A DNA stretch of 64,000 nucleotides from Caldilineaceae bacterium (lineage in GTDB: Bacteria; Chloroflexota; Anaerolineae; Caldilineales; Caldilineaceae): contig JAPKMW010000002.1 of the NCBI GenBank assembly GCA_026645575.1, forward strand, positions 1-64,000, in the 5' to 3' direction. The notes under the pieces were generated by a model. It ran no database searches. It was not told the origin of the DNA and worked only from the letters and a program-made list of their open reading frames with translations. A program made the position numbers and the translations under genes. Position 1 is the stretch's first letter. Every line of letters begins with the position of its first letter. Below, one piece after another: positions 42,795-50,787 of the stretch.

Positions 42795-43766
42795 TCAGCG
42801 TTGGCGCACATTGAGGGCATCGTTCAGCCCATCGCCCAACGTATTAGCGGCAAAGACAATGATCGACAAGACCAGACCGGGCATCAGGATCAGGTGCGGG
42901 TGTTGGCGCCAGGTGACTTGGGCCTCGCTGATCATCTTGCCCCAACTGGCGCCCGGCGGTTGGATGCCCAAGCCTAGATAGCTGATCGACGCTTCGGCCA
43001 ACATGGCGCCGCCAAAGCCGGCCGACATAGAGACAATCATCGGCGCCAGGGTGTTGGGGATAATATGCCGGCGCAGAATGTGACCGGTGCGGACGCCGAC
43101 GGCGCGCGCCGCCAGCACAAAATCCTCTTCGCGCACCGACAAAATCTGGCCGCGAATCAGGCGCGCTGGGTAGGGCCAACTGGCCAGCGCCAGCGCTCCC
43201 AAGACGATCAGGTAGTCCAACGCCGCCCGGTTGTTAAAGATTTCATAGCCGGTTTGCTCATAGAGGCGGTACATTGCTTCGGCCACCGGCTTTTTGACCG
43301 TGGCGTCAATAAAGAGCGCCAGGAGGAGGCCAGGAAAGGCCATAAAAATGTCGGCCAGACGCATGATGAAACTATCCACACGCCCCCCCAGATAGGCGCC
43401 CAACCCGCCCAAAAACATGCCCATCCCGGTGCTGACGACAACGACCATCAAGCCGACTAGCAGCGCCGTGCGCCCGCCATAGAGGACACGGGTCAAGACA
43501 TCGCGCCCCAGGGTATCGGTGCCAAACCAATGGGACAGCGAGGGGCCTTGCTTGGCCGCCATCAGATCGGTCTGTGTATAATCATAGGGTGAGAGCAGGG
43601 GGCCAACAAAGGAGACGACCAGGAAAAAGAGCATGACGCCCAAGCCAAAGAGCGCCAGCCGGTTGCGCCGCAGCCGCCGCCAGGCGTCGCCCCACAGGCT
43701 GCGCGACGGACGCAACCGCTCTTCCTTGATCGGCGCCATCCCCTTGGCCAAAATGGTATTTGCCAC
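42795..43766 (-). CDS. ABC transporter permease, DppC/OppC type
   Basis: A 323-residue permease of the peptide/nickel/opine family. The N-terminal cytoplasmic segment ends WRRLRRNRLALFGLGVM; PSLSHWFGTDTLGRDVLTRVLYGGR is the conserved DppC block (residues about 75-99); the EAA-type loop is ARAVGVRTGHILRRHIIPN, and ISYLGLGIQPPGASWGKMI follows. It pairs with the DppB-type protein upstream. In this sugar-oriented cluster the cargo could be an oligosaccharide rather than a peptide, as several family members import plant oligosaccharides. Confidence 0.92.
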   Translation of the reverse strand: MANTILAKGMAPIKEERLRPSRSLWGDAWRRLRRNRLALFGLGVMLFFLVVSFVGPLLSPYDYTQTDLMAAKQGPSLSHWFGTDTLGRDVLTRVLYGGRTALLVGLMVVVVSTGMGMFLGGLGAYLGGRVDSFIMRLADIFMAFPGLLLALFIDATVKKPVAEAMYRLYEQTGYEIFNNRAALDYLIVLGALALASWPYPARLIRGQILSVREEDFVLAARAVGVRTGHILRRHIIPNTLAPMIVSMSAGFGGAMLAEASISYLGLGIQPPGASWGKMISEAQVTWRQHPHLILMPGLVLSIIVFAANTLGDGLNDALNVRQR

Positions 43767-43796
43767 AAAAACTCCCTCGAAAAATTCTTAGTTGCG

Positions 43797-43882
43797 TGCT
43801 ACGTGATTCGTGCTACGTGATTCGTGCTACGTGATTCGTGTTGCGTGCTATGTGGTACACGCAACACGAATCATGTAGCACG
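43797..43882. repeat. Tandem and inverted GTGCTACGTGATTC repeat
   Basis: Three direct copies of GTGCTACGTGATTC (43797-43838) run into a palindrome with 25-bp arms (43823-43847 and 43858-43882, one mismatch) and a 10-base loop. It lies between the DppB-type and DppC-type genes, within an operon, 27 bases after the DppB stop. Like the 58-kb element it shows tandem growth of one arm. Confidence 0.8.
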
Positions 43883-43908
43883 GGGTCTGCACTCTTTGAC
43901 GCATTACG

Positions 43909-44859
43909 CTAGGTGAGAATGCGCTGGCGCACACGGGGGTCGAGCATGGCGTATAGAATATCGGCGATAAAGTTGGCGGCGATGATAAAGCCGGCGCCGA
44001 CCAGTGTGGTGCCCATAAGCAATGGGTAGTCAAAGGATTGAATGGCGCGCACGCCTTGCTCACCAAAGCCGGGAATGCCAAAGATCGCCTCAATAAAAAA
44101 GGCGCCCGTGAGAATGCCCCCCAGGCGAAAGCTTAGAGTGGTGATAATCGGCGTCAAGGCATTCTTCAGCAGGTGACGCCAGAGGACGCCCCGTTCGTGG
44201 ATGCCTTTGGCGCGCGCTGTGCGCATGTAATCTTCGCCCAATTCCTCCAACACCGCCGAACGCATTTGGCGGATGACCCCCAGAAGCGGATTGATCGCCA
44301 GGATCAACACCGGCAAGATCACTCGCTGGTCAAAGATGCCGCCCCAGCCGATCACCCTGTCCACCCACCCGAGTTGCACTGAAAAGATCAACATGGCAAC
44401 GGGCGCCAGCACAAAGACCGGCACCGTTTGCACCAGCGCCGAGGCGCTCACAATGCCATAGTCGAGCCAGGAATTGTGTTTGTAGGCGGCCAGGATGCCC
44501 AACGGAATGCCCAGCAGCGCCAACAACAGTGTAGAGACCGCGCCCAGTTGCATGGAGATGGTCAAACGCTCCATCAGCATCTTACTTACCGATAAGTTGC
44601 GGAAGACCACCAGCGATTTACCCAAATCCCCCTGGAGCAGTCCCCACACATAATCGCCGAATTGCACCAGAAAGGGTCGATTCAATCCATAGGCTTCACG
44701 CAGCCTTTCCAGCGCGGCCGGATCCGGCGGCAGTTGCTCCCCGAACTGATATTGCAACGGGTCGCCGGGCCCATAAAAGCCCAGGAGAAAGGTCAAAAAG
44801 ATCACGCCCAGGATGGTTGGGATCGTCTGCACAAAACGGATTAGCGTATACTTCAACAT
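43909..44859 (-). CDS. ABC transporter permease, DppB/OppB type
   Basis: A 316-residue permease starting MLKYTLIRFVQTIPTILGV. A large periplasmic loop with LREAYGLNRPFLVQFGDYV follows the first helix. The EAA-type loop is RTARAKGIHERGVLWRHLLKN, and FFIEAIFGIPGFGEQGVRAI is a DppB signature. It forms the pore with the DppC-type permease. No DppD/DppF ATPases are found in the window, so they must come from elsewhere. Confidence 0.92.
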   Translation of the reverse strand: MLKYTLIRFVQTIPTILGVIFLTFLLGFYGPGDPLQYQFGEQLPPDPAALERLREAYGLNRPFLVQFGDYVWGLLQGDLGKSLVVFRNLSVSKMLMERLTISMQLGAVSTLLLALLGIPLGILAAYKHNSWLDYGIVSASALVQTVPVFVLAPVAMLIFSVQLGWVDRVIGWGGIFDQRVILPVLILAINPLLGVIRQMRSAVLEELGEDYMRTARAKGIHERGVLWRHLLKNALTPIITTLSFRLGGILTGAFFIEAIFGIPGFGEQGVRAIQSFDYPLLMGTTLVGAGFIIAANFIADILYAMLDPRVRQRILT

Positions 44860-44877
44860 TGTATTTCTATTCGCTTC

Positions 44878-44926
44878 CGGTTACTGGGTAATGGCAAATC
44901 GTCATTGCTCCATTATCCAGTAACCG
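44878..44926. repeat. Palindrome with GGTTACTGG arms
   Basis: 17-bp arms (44878-44894, 44910-44926) with one mismatch and a 15-base loop, followed outward by GGTAACGG/CCGTTACC pairing. It fills the gap between the binding-protein stop and the DppB start, so again it sits inside an operon. Confidence 0.65.
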
Positions 44927-44942
44927 TTACCCATTCCTATTT

Positions 44943-46601
44943 TTACGCCTTCTCCACCCGCCACTGACTCCAATTGAGCAGGTAGGGCCACGGGAAGGAG
45001 GCTTCGTCCCACTGCACCCAGGGCTGGATCACCATGTAGATGTTGGTGGTGCCCAAGGGGATATTTTTGCCATCCTCCAGCACCATGGCTTCGGCTTGGC
45101 GATAGAGTTCGCAGCGTTCGGCTTGCTGCGAGGGGTGCATAGTGTCCGCCTGACTAAAGATGGCATCCAACTCTGGCGAGCTGGCCTTGTTGGCGGCAGC
45201 TTGCGCACCGGTGGAGCTGAACATCTGGGTCAGGTAATAGGACTCGTCGCGGATGGAGGCGCCAAAGCTGGCGCGGAAAAGATTCCAATCCTCCGGCCGC
45301 GGCCCTTGCCACTCAGCGACCTCAACTTTCAAGCCCAGTTCGCGTGACCACTGGTCTTGGAAAAAGGTGAGGAAGTCGCCCCACAAGGCGCGCCCGGCCG
45401 GGTAGTAGGCGCGAATCACCGGCACCTTGTCGGCGCTGCCATAGCTCGACTTGGCTAATTCCTCGCGTGCCAGGTCGGGGTCATAGGGAATGGTCTGGTC
45501 GGCGTTAAAACAGGGGAAGACATCGTTCATAATACTATCAATCGGATTGATCGAACCGGCGCTCAACTGCTCTACTGCCGCCCGCCGATCAATCGAGTGC
45601 AGCAAGGCGCGGCGCACCCAGACATCATCCGTCGGCGCCAGGCCGCTGTTGACATCCAGGAACCAGGCCCCCGGCGTCGCCCCGGTCAAATGCATGAGAT
45701 CGGGGAATTGATCTTTGGACGCCTGCACCAGTTGGAACCAGGCCATGAGAATATCAACCTCGCCATTTTCAAAGGCGATCAAGGCCGCTTGGTCATCGTT
45801 GATGATCACCGTCTCATAGCGTTCGATGTTAGGCGCCTCCCGCCACCACTGCGCGTTGCGTTCTAATGTACAAACGCCGGTGCCGGCATCCAGGGTAATC
45901 AAATAGGGGCCGGAGGTAACCGGATTGGTCAGAAATTCTTCGCCCTTGGCAATCGCCTCTTCGGCGTCAAAAACCCCCAAATAGTGCTGTGAGAGGGCGC
46001 CTTCCCAACCATAGGGGATGGTAGTAAACTTGATTTCTAGCGTATGGTCATCCACCACCACAAAGCCATCCGCAGTGGTCGCCTTACCTTCCCAAATGTC
46101 AAGGGCGCCGACCACCGGTTTTAGCAGCAGATAGGAGCCGCCCCACGACACCGCATTGTCAGGCATCATGCCCCATTCCCAACACTGTTTGACCGCCTGC
46201 GCCGTAATCGCTTTGCCATTGGAGAAGACTGCGGCGGGATCAATGTTGAGCGTCCAGGTGAGCTGGTCTTCACTCACTGTATGACTCAGCGCAAAGCCGG
46301 GTTCTGTGCCGCCGCTGGGGGTGAGCCAGTAGGGCGGCGCAAAGGCATAGTAGACCTGATCACGATCTTCGCCGCCGGCCTTGTGGGGCAGGATGTTGGT
46401 AAAGGGATTGGGCACCCGCTTGCGTAGCACCTGCGTACCGGCTGCGGCGGGTGCGCTCTCACCGGCGGTCGTTGCAGCGCCGGCTGCGGGCGCCCCACTC
46501 TCACCCGTGGGTGTGGCGACTGGCGCGCAGGCTACCAGCAGGCCCCCGGCTGCCATCGTGGAAGAGATACGAAGAAAATCACGCCGTGTTAGTTTTTCCA
46601 T
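44943..46601 (-). CDS. ABC transporter substrate-binding lipoprotein, DppA/OppA type (family 5)
   Basis: A 552-residue binding protein. KLTRRDFLRISS at residues 3-14 is a Tat-type signal and the lipobox is LLVACAP, so it is a membrane-anchored lipoprotein on the outside. Family 5 features include LTWTLNIDPAAVFSNGKAIT, VTSGPYLITL and VRRALLHSIDRRA. The ligand may be a peptide, opine or oligosaccharide. AAGGAG lies just before ATG 46601; the frame stays open to 46679. A near-perfect sigma-70 promoter with an operator-like palindrome is at 46718-46761. Confidence 0.9.
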   Translation of the reverse strand: MEKLTRRDFLRISSTMAAGGLLVACAPVATPTGESGAPAAGAATTAGESAPAAAGTQVLRKRVPNPFTNILPHKAGGEDRDQVYYAFAPPYWLTPSGGTEPGFALSHTVSEDQLTWTLNIDPAAVFSNGKAITAQAVKQCWEWGMMPDNAVSWGGSYLLLKPVVGALDIWEGKATTADGFVVVDDHTLEIKFTTIPYGWEGALSQHYLGVFDAEEAIAKGEEFLTNPVTSGPYLITLDAGTGVCTLERNAQWWREAPNIERYETVIINDDQAALIAFENGEVDILMAWFQLVQASKDQFPDLMHLTGATPGAWFLDVNSGLAPTDDVWVRRALLHSIDRRAAVEQLSAGSINPIDSIMNDVFPCFNADQTIPYDPDLAREELAKSSYGSADKVPVIRAYYPAGRALWGDFLTFFQDQWSRELGLKVEVAEWQGPRPEDWNLFRASFGASIRDESYYLTQMFSSTGAQAAANKASSPELDAIFSQADTMHPSQQAERCELYRQAEAMVLEDGKNIPLGTTNIYMVIQPWVQWDEASFPWPYLLNWSQWRVEKA

Positions 46602-46717
46602 ATCAAACTCCTTTTCGATTTGAATGAGTACCCAACAGTAACATTGTGCCAGGAGGTAAAGGTTGCCCCTGTCCTGCACAGTGGGATGGAATGAAGAAAG
46701 CGTAGGGGGCCATCGTA

Positions 46718-46761
46718 TTATCCTATAAATTTAGTATAGATTACACTTGTGCGCTTGTCAA
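46718..46761 (-). promoter_or_regulatory. Strong sigma-70 promoter of the dppA operon with palindromic operator
   Basis: On the minus strand TTGACA (46756-46761) and TATACT (46733-46738) are separated by exactly 17 bases. Four bases after the -10 is the 11-bp palindrome TTATAGGATAA (46718-46728), covering the likely transcription start. The same arrangement with TTGTAGGACAA is found upstream of the Gfo/Idh gene at 52994. Confidence 0.7.
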
Positions 46762-46833
46762 TTGCATAAAAAGCGGGCGCTTAGGCGCCTACGGGTTGGG
46801 CATTTTATTGGTTGAATGTGCCTTGATCCCATG

Positions 46834-46989
46834 TCATATGCGGATCCAACGCACGCACAGCCTGTCGCCGATGAAGTTGATCGCCAGCACGGAGCGGGTG
46901 ATCAACAAGCCCAGCCAGATCCACGATTTGCTTTCAATGATCATGTTGCCCGAACTGAGCCTTGACGGTCTGTTGCCTAGTCCCAACAG
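46834..46989 (-). pseudogene. DppC-type permease, C-terminal fragment
   Basis: The frame reads LGLGNRPSRLSSGNMIIES, then SWIWLGLLITRSVLAINFIG and DRLCVRWIRI. This matches the end of DppC-type permeases (LGLG.QPP...WGNMI.E, VLAINFIGDGLRDALDPR) with an internal loss between the first two blocks and mutations at the end. It starts next to the Gfo/Idh stop at 46991 and reads in the same direction, so it may have been the next gene of that operon, or an older copy of the neighbouring transporter. Confidence 0.7.
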
Positions 46990-46990
46990 C

Positions 46991-48067
46991 TCAAGCCAGC
47001 TTCGGTGAGGATGGCGCCGGTAACGGCAAGTTGACCCGCACATTCCCCAGTTCATGCGATTTGAGCATCGCCAACATAATCGCCAGCGTCTTGCGTGCTT
47101 CGTTGGCGGGCGAGATGAGCGTCCCACCTTGCTCCAACACCTGGATCAACTCGGCCACGGCGGCCAGTTGATAGGTGTACATATAATCCTCGACCGGCAA
47201 GGTGGCCCTGGCCCATTCGCTATGTCCTAACGCGTGAATCACCGTTAAGCCCCGATCCGATACCTCAAGGCGCGCTTTGTCGCAGACCAGTTCAAATTGC
47301 GAGCCGGGCATGGGGATCTTGAGGCTGTTGTAATAGGCGCGCACGCCGTTGGCAAAGTGGATATAGGCAGAGGCTGCCGGATCGGTTTTGGGGTCGTGAC
47401 CGCCGTCGCTCTTGTATTCGGTAAAGTGGTCAAAGCCCTCTTCCAACTCGGCAAAGACCCAGGCCGGATCAGCCTCGGCAAAAAAACAGATCATGTCCAT
47501 CAGGTGGGTGCCGTTGCGGAAGAGCATGGAGCGTGGGCTGTACATGTTGGCGGTGATACCCCGCAAGGGGCCAAAGTCGCCGCTGCGGATCAACTCTCGC
47601 GCCTTGAGAAAAATAGGCGACCAGCGGCGGGTATGTTCAATCGAAAGCAGCACCCGGTTCGCTTCTGCTGCCGCAATCATACGATCGGCGTCGGCCAGGG
47701 TGGTGGCAATCGGCTTTTCACAGAGGATTGCTTTCGCCCCGCCGTTGGCCGCGTCCACCGTAATATCGGCGTGTAGATGATCGGGCGTACAGACGCTGAC
47801 CAGATCGGGCTTTTCTTCCGCCAGCATTGCCCGATAGTCAGTATAAACGCGCACCGCCGGCCAGACATCGGCCCACTCGCGCTGGAAGCCGGTCAACGCC
47901 TCTGGCCGAATGTCACAAACCGCCACCACTTCCGTCTGTGGATGGCGATGATACGCCGCGGCATGAGAGCGCGGCATGGTTCCGTACACCGGCAACGCCG
48001 CCGGTTCACTCGGTCGCCGCGCCCCAATACCGGTGAGGCCGACGATCACTGCTTTGTAGGTTGGCAT
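46991..48067 (-). CDS. Gfo/Idh/MocA-family oxidoreductase
   Basis: A 358-residue NAD(P)-dependent dehydrogenase of the glucose-fructose oxidoreductase/inositol dehydrogenase family. The N-terminal Rossmann part has AVIVGLTGIGARR (a longer, unusual loop instead of GxGxxG) and VVAVCDIRPEAL; the catalytic Lys is in ILCEKPIATT; the C-terminal sheet has RNGTHLMDMICFF, whose Asp-His type motif supports catalysis. The insertion of about 20 residues in the first nucleotide-binding loop is odd. Substrates are usually sugars, sugar acids or cyclitols. Confidence 0.87.
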   Translation of the reverse strand: MPTYKAVIVGLTGIGARRPSEPAALPVYGTMPRSHAAAYHRHPQTEVVAVCDIRPEALTGFQREWADVWPAVRVYTDYRAMLAEEKPDLVSVCTPDHLHADITVDAANGGAKAILCEKPIATTLADADRMIAAAEANRVLLSIEHTRRWSPIFLKARELIRSGDFGPLRGITANMYSPRSMLFRNGTHLMDMICFFAEADPAWVFAELEEGFDHFTEYKSDGGHDPKTDPAASAYIHFANGVRAYYNSLKIPMPGSQFELVCDKARLEVSDRGLTVIHALGHSEWARATLPVEDYMYTYQLAAVAELIQVLEQGGTLISPANEARKTLAIMLAMLKSHELGNVRVNLPLPAPSSPKLA

Positions 48068-48086
48068 GTTTCCTCCATTGTAAGAG

Positions 48087-48143
48087 AAGACAAGGTGACA
48101 AGGTGAACTTCACCTTGTCACCCCTTCACCTTGTCACCTTGTC
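48087..48143. repeat. Inverted array of GTGACAAGG-type units (copy 5)
   Basis: ACAAGGTGACAAGGTGAA (48087-48104) is immediately followed by its complement and further TCACCTTGTCACC units to 48143, giving a hairpin with almost no loop. It lies between the hypothetical gene and the Gfo/Idh gene, four bases from the former's stop. Confidence 0.75.
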
Positions 48144-48147
48144 ATGG

Positions 48148-49005
48148 TCATCCGACATTCTCTGCCCGCAAGACCACATTCGTCGCCGCCAGTTCCCAGG
48201 TTTCGTTGTAGACGGTGGGCTTGGGGCGGGCGGGTGGGTAGTTGGGCGGGCGCTTGTTGGGGTCGAGCAGTTCATAGCGGTCGCGACCACGGGGTTGATC
48301 GAGCCAGATGCGCTCTTCGGGCGCGGCTTCGACCTCGCGCTGCAAGATAAACTCGACATGGTCAAAGGCAGTAAAGGCGACATGGGCCAGAAAGACCCGC
48401 TTGACCTCGGCCCCATCCCAAGTCGCCAGATCGGGCAGCACAATCGGGCCGGTGCAAACTTGAAATTCACCATCCGCCACATTGAGGTTGATCAAATTGA
48501 CCGGATATTCGACGGAGACCGTCAGTCCGCGTGCCGCATCGCGATAAGTGGAGACGGCGTTGAGCAGATCGTTGTTGAGCGTGGCCTGGACGATCTGACC
48601 GACATCAGTCAGTTGAGTGACGTTGGCAAAGGTGCGCAGGTCAATGCGATGCGCAGCAAAGGCTTCACGCAATGGCGCCACCGACACCTCTTCCGGCTCG
48701 GTGCTGGAGCGTTTCGCCAGGCTTAAGCGGTATTGCCGGCTAAAGAAGAAACGAAATTCACCGCTTGGCACCTGAAAGAGGTTGCGTTTGGCAATCGTAT
48801 ATTCGGTGCGACAGGGCGCGCTGACAAAGAGTTCGGTTTGTTTGCCAGTGGCATCATCTGTGATGACACAACTAGCTTCCAGGGTAAAGCGCACATGATA
48901 GGATTGCCCCGGCGTCCCGACAAAGCCGCCAGTATAGCGATAGTACGGGTCAGGATACCAGGGGTTGGATTGCCAGGTAAAGGTGGAACGTGGGAAGTTG
49001 ATCAT
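48148..49005 (-). CDS. Hypothetical protein in the sugar-catabolic cluster
   Basis: A 285-residue protein without signal peptide or membrane helix. The N-terminus is aromatic (FPRSTFTWQSNPWYPDPYYR). No motif tells the function. Moderately conserved-looking stretches include VSAPCRTEYTIAKRNLFQVP and GEFRFFFSRQYRLSL. Predicted as mostly beta with a helical middle. It reads towards the Gfo/Idh gene and is probably co-transcribed, so a role in the same pathway is likely but not shown. Confidence 0.65.
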   Translation of the reverse strand: MINFPRSTFTWQSNPWYPDPYYRYTGGFVGTPGQSYHVRFTLEASCVITDDATGKQTELFVSAPCRTEYTIAKRNLFQVPSGEFRFFFSRQYRLSLAKRSSTEPEEVSVAPLREAFAAHRIDLRTFANVTQLTDVGQIVQATLNNDLLNAVSTYRDAARGLTVSVEYPVNLINLNVADGEFQVCTGPIVLPDLATWDGAEVKRVFLAHVAFTAFDHVEFILQREVEAAPEERIWLDQPRGRDRYELLDPNKRPPNYPPARPKPTVYNETWELAATNVVLRAENVG

Positions 49006-49060
49006 CGCTAGCTCTTCTACCTTCTACTGTTGTTTATGCGTATACGATTGTCGCCAACTG

Positions 49061-49570
49061 TCAAAGCTGAACGGTAAAGATGTAATCTTTTGTCGTCTCC
49101 CCGCGAATCGCCGCAGTCTCTTTGCGCAACAAGGCGAAGCCGTTACGTTCCAAGACTTTGATCGAAGCCACGTTACGTGTGTCAACCGATGCTAAGACGA
49201 GGTGCCGGCCAAAGCGATGGCGCAATTCATTAAGCAGTAACCTTACTGCCTCGCGCGCTACACCATGCCCCCAATATACCGGCGCAATGGTGTAGCCAAT
49301 CCATAGCTGATCGTCGGCGGTCAAGGTTGCTTGCAGCGTTCCCAGCATTTGTTGGTCTGCCACCCGCTTGATCACCCAGTTCAACCACACCTCATTGCTG
49401 TCGGGAGGCGCCCCTTCTTCAAATTCTTTGAATTCGCGGCGCAACGCTTCCAGCGATGGTGGAGGCTGACCAGGAATATAGCTGTAAATGCGGCTGTCTT
49501 GATACGCAGCAAAGAGCAAATCCGCATGGGCTTCTGTGAGTTTTTCAATGAGTAATTGTGACACAACCAA
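49061..49570 (-). CDS. GNAT-family N-acetyltransferase, RimJ/RimL type
   Basis: A 169-residue acetyltransferase. Motif A is WIGYTIAPVYWGHGVAREAV (residues about 90-109), where the G-H-G-V-A loop binds acetyl-CoA, and motif B is VDTRNVASIKVLERNGFALL, as in ribosomal-protein or small-molecule acetyltransferases of the RimL group. Substrate unknown. It is separated by 36 bases from the Gfo/Idh gene upstream in the same direction. Confidence 0.85.
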   Translation of the reverse strand: MVVSQLLIEKLTEAHADLLFAAYQDSRIYSYIPGQPPPSLEALRREFKEFEEGAPPDSNEVWLNWVIKRVADQQMLGTLQATLTADDQLWIGYTIAPVYWGHGVAREAVRLLLNELRHRFGRHLVLASVDTRNVASIKVLERNGFALLRKETAAIRGETTKDYIFTVQL

Positions 49571-49606
49571 TGCCCTCTTTCGCCCAACATCCTGCGCAGC
49601 TTTGCG

Positions 49607-50686
49607 TTACGGTGTGGTAATCGCAATGCGCCGGCCACTGCGGCTTGACTCGTAGGCGGCATCAACAATGCGGGCCACCTGGAGGGCGTCGTGGCCGGTG
49701 GTCCAAGGGCGACCTTCGCCTTGGGCCGCGCGAATAAAGTCACGCATAAATTGTTCACCGGAGATGCCGCCATAGGCTGGGGATTCGGCCAGCGGCAGGT
49801 CGAAGGTGCGTTGGGGGGCGCTGGCCCAGGCGGGGTGGATGCTTTCCACGGCCAGCTTGATCGGTGAACTGGGCGAACTCCAGGTGATGCGGCCCAATTG
49901 ACCGTTGAAGCCGCCGTAGGTGTCATAGCCCGCCTTGTTGTGATAGCCGCCGCCGCTGAGGGCCATCATATAACCGGCGTGGAGTGAACCGACGGCGCCC
50001 GACCGAAAACGGAGCGCCAGCGTCGCCACATCCTCGACATCAATCGCCTCGCCGCTGCGGGTCGCTACTTCGGCGCTCACAGAAACAATCTCGTCGCCGG
50101 TGACATAGCGCATCATGTCGATGTAGTGACAGCCTAACCACGAGAGGATGCCGCCGCCGGACTGTGCATGTTTGAAGAGCCAGTTCTGTGGATTGCGCGC
50201 TGCCACCCGTGTGGTGATCATGCGCATCTCCACCGAGATCAGCGGACCAAGCAGCCCGTCGCCGATCAACTGGCGCATAAGTTGCACCGCCGGTAGCGTG
50301 CGATTTTGATAGCAGACGCCCAATTGCGCACCGGTACGCTGGGCCACGGCAATGACTCGTTCCGTGTCGGCGGCGGTGCGACCGATCGGTTTTTCGGCCA
50401 TCAAATGTTTGCCTGCTTCCAGGGCGCGGATAAAGAGATCCGGCCCCAAATCATTGCGCAACGCAGCAATGACAAAAAAGAGATCCTTGTGAGCCAGAAG
50501 TTGGTCAAGATTGGTATAAGTCGCACTCACTTTGGCGCCCTGTTTGGCGACGGCGGCGGTCAATGCCTGCTCATTTTCATCCCAGAGCAGAATCTTTTCC
50601 ACTTCCGGCAGCGCTTGCAAGGTGCGCAGATGGGCCAGCGAATGGGGATGCTCAATCCCCAAGAGCGCGGCGGTAATTGGTTGCAT
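49607..50686 (-). CDS. Gfo/Idh/MocA-family oxidoreductase
   Basis: A 359-residue dehydrogenase. It starts MQPITAALLGIEHPHSLAHL, with a His-rich variant of the nucleotide loop; the catalytic Lys is in LMAEKPIGRT; the C-terminal domain has SGGGILSWLGCHYIDMMRYV and SGAVGSLHAGYMM. AGGAG before ATG 50686 marks the start; the frame runs further upstream only through a palindromic element. It is clearly related to 51960-52994 (shared GGGIL.WLGCH.D.MRY and VGSLHAGY), so the two may act on successive or similar substrates either side of the threonine-dehydrogenase gene. Confidence 0.87.
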   Translation of the reverse strand: MQPITAALLGIEHPHSLAHLRTLQALPEVEKILLWDENEQALTAAVAKQGAKVSATYTNLDQLLAHKDLFFVIAALRNDLGPDLFIRALEAGKHLMAEKPIGRTAADTERVIAVAQRTGAQLGVCYQNRTLPAVQLMRQLIGDGLLGPLISVEMRMITTRVAARNPQNWLFKHAQSGGGILSWLGCHYIDMMRYVTGDEIVSVSAEVATRSGEAIDVEDVATLALRFRSGAVGSLHAGYMMALSGGGYHNKAGYDTYGGFNGQLGRITWSSPSSPIKLAVESIHPAWASAPQRTFDLPLAESPAYGGISGEQFMRDFIRAAQGEGRPWTTGHDALQVARIVDAAYESSRSGRRIAITTP

Positions 50687-50706
50687 GGTATGACTCCTAT
50701 CCTTAA

Positions 50707-50781
50707 CTACTAAGCTCCTAGCCGGTCCGTGACCGGCGACCCATTCGCCGGTCACGGACCGGCTAGGAGCGGGCTTAGTAG
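50707..50781. repeat. Palindromic element, GTCCGTGAC family
   Basis: Arms 50707-50738 and 50746-50781 pair apart from a 3-base gap; the inner hairpin is CCGGTCCGTGACCGG, as at 19486-19568. The outer arms contain CTCCTAG as in the 18.2-kb copy. It fills the gap between the threonine dehydrogenase stop and the Gfo/Idh start. Confidence 0.85.
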
Positions 50782-50787
50782 ATACTT

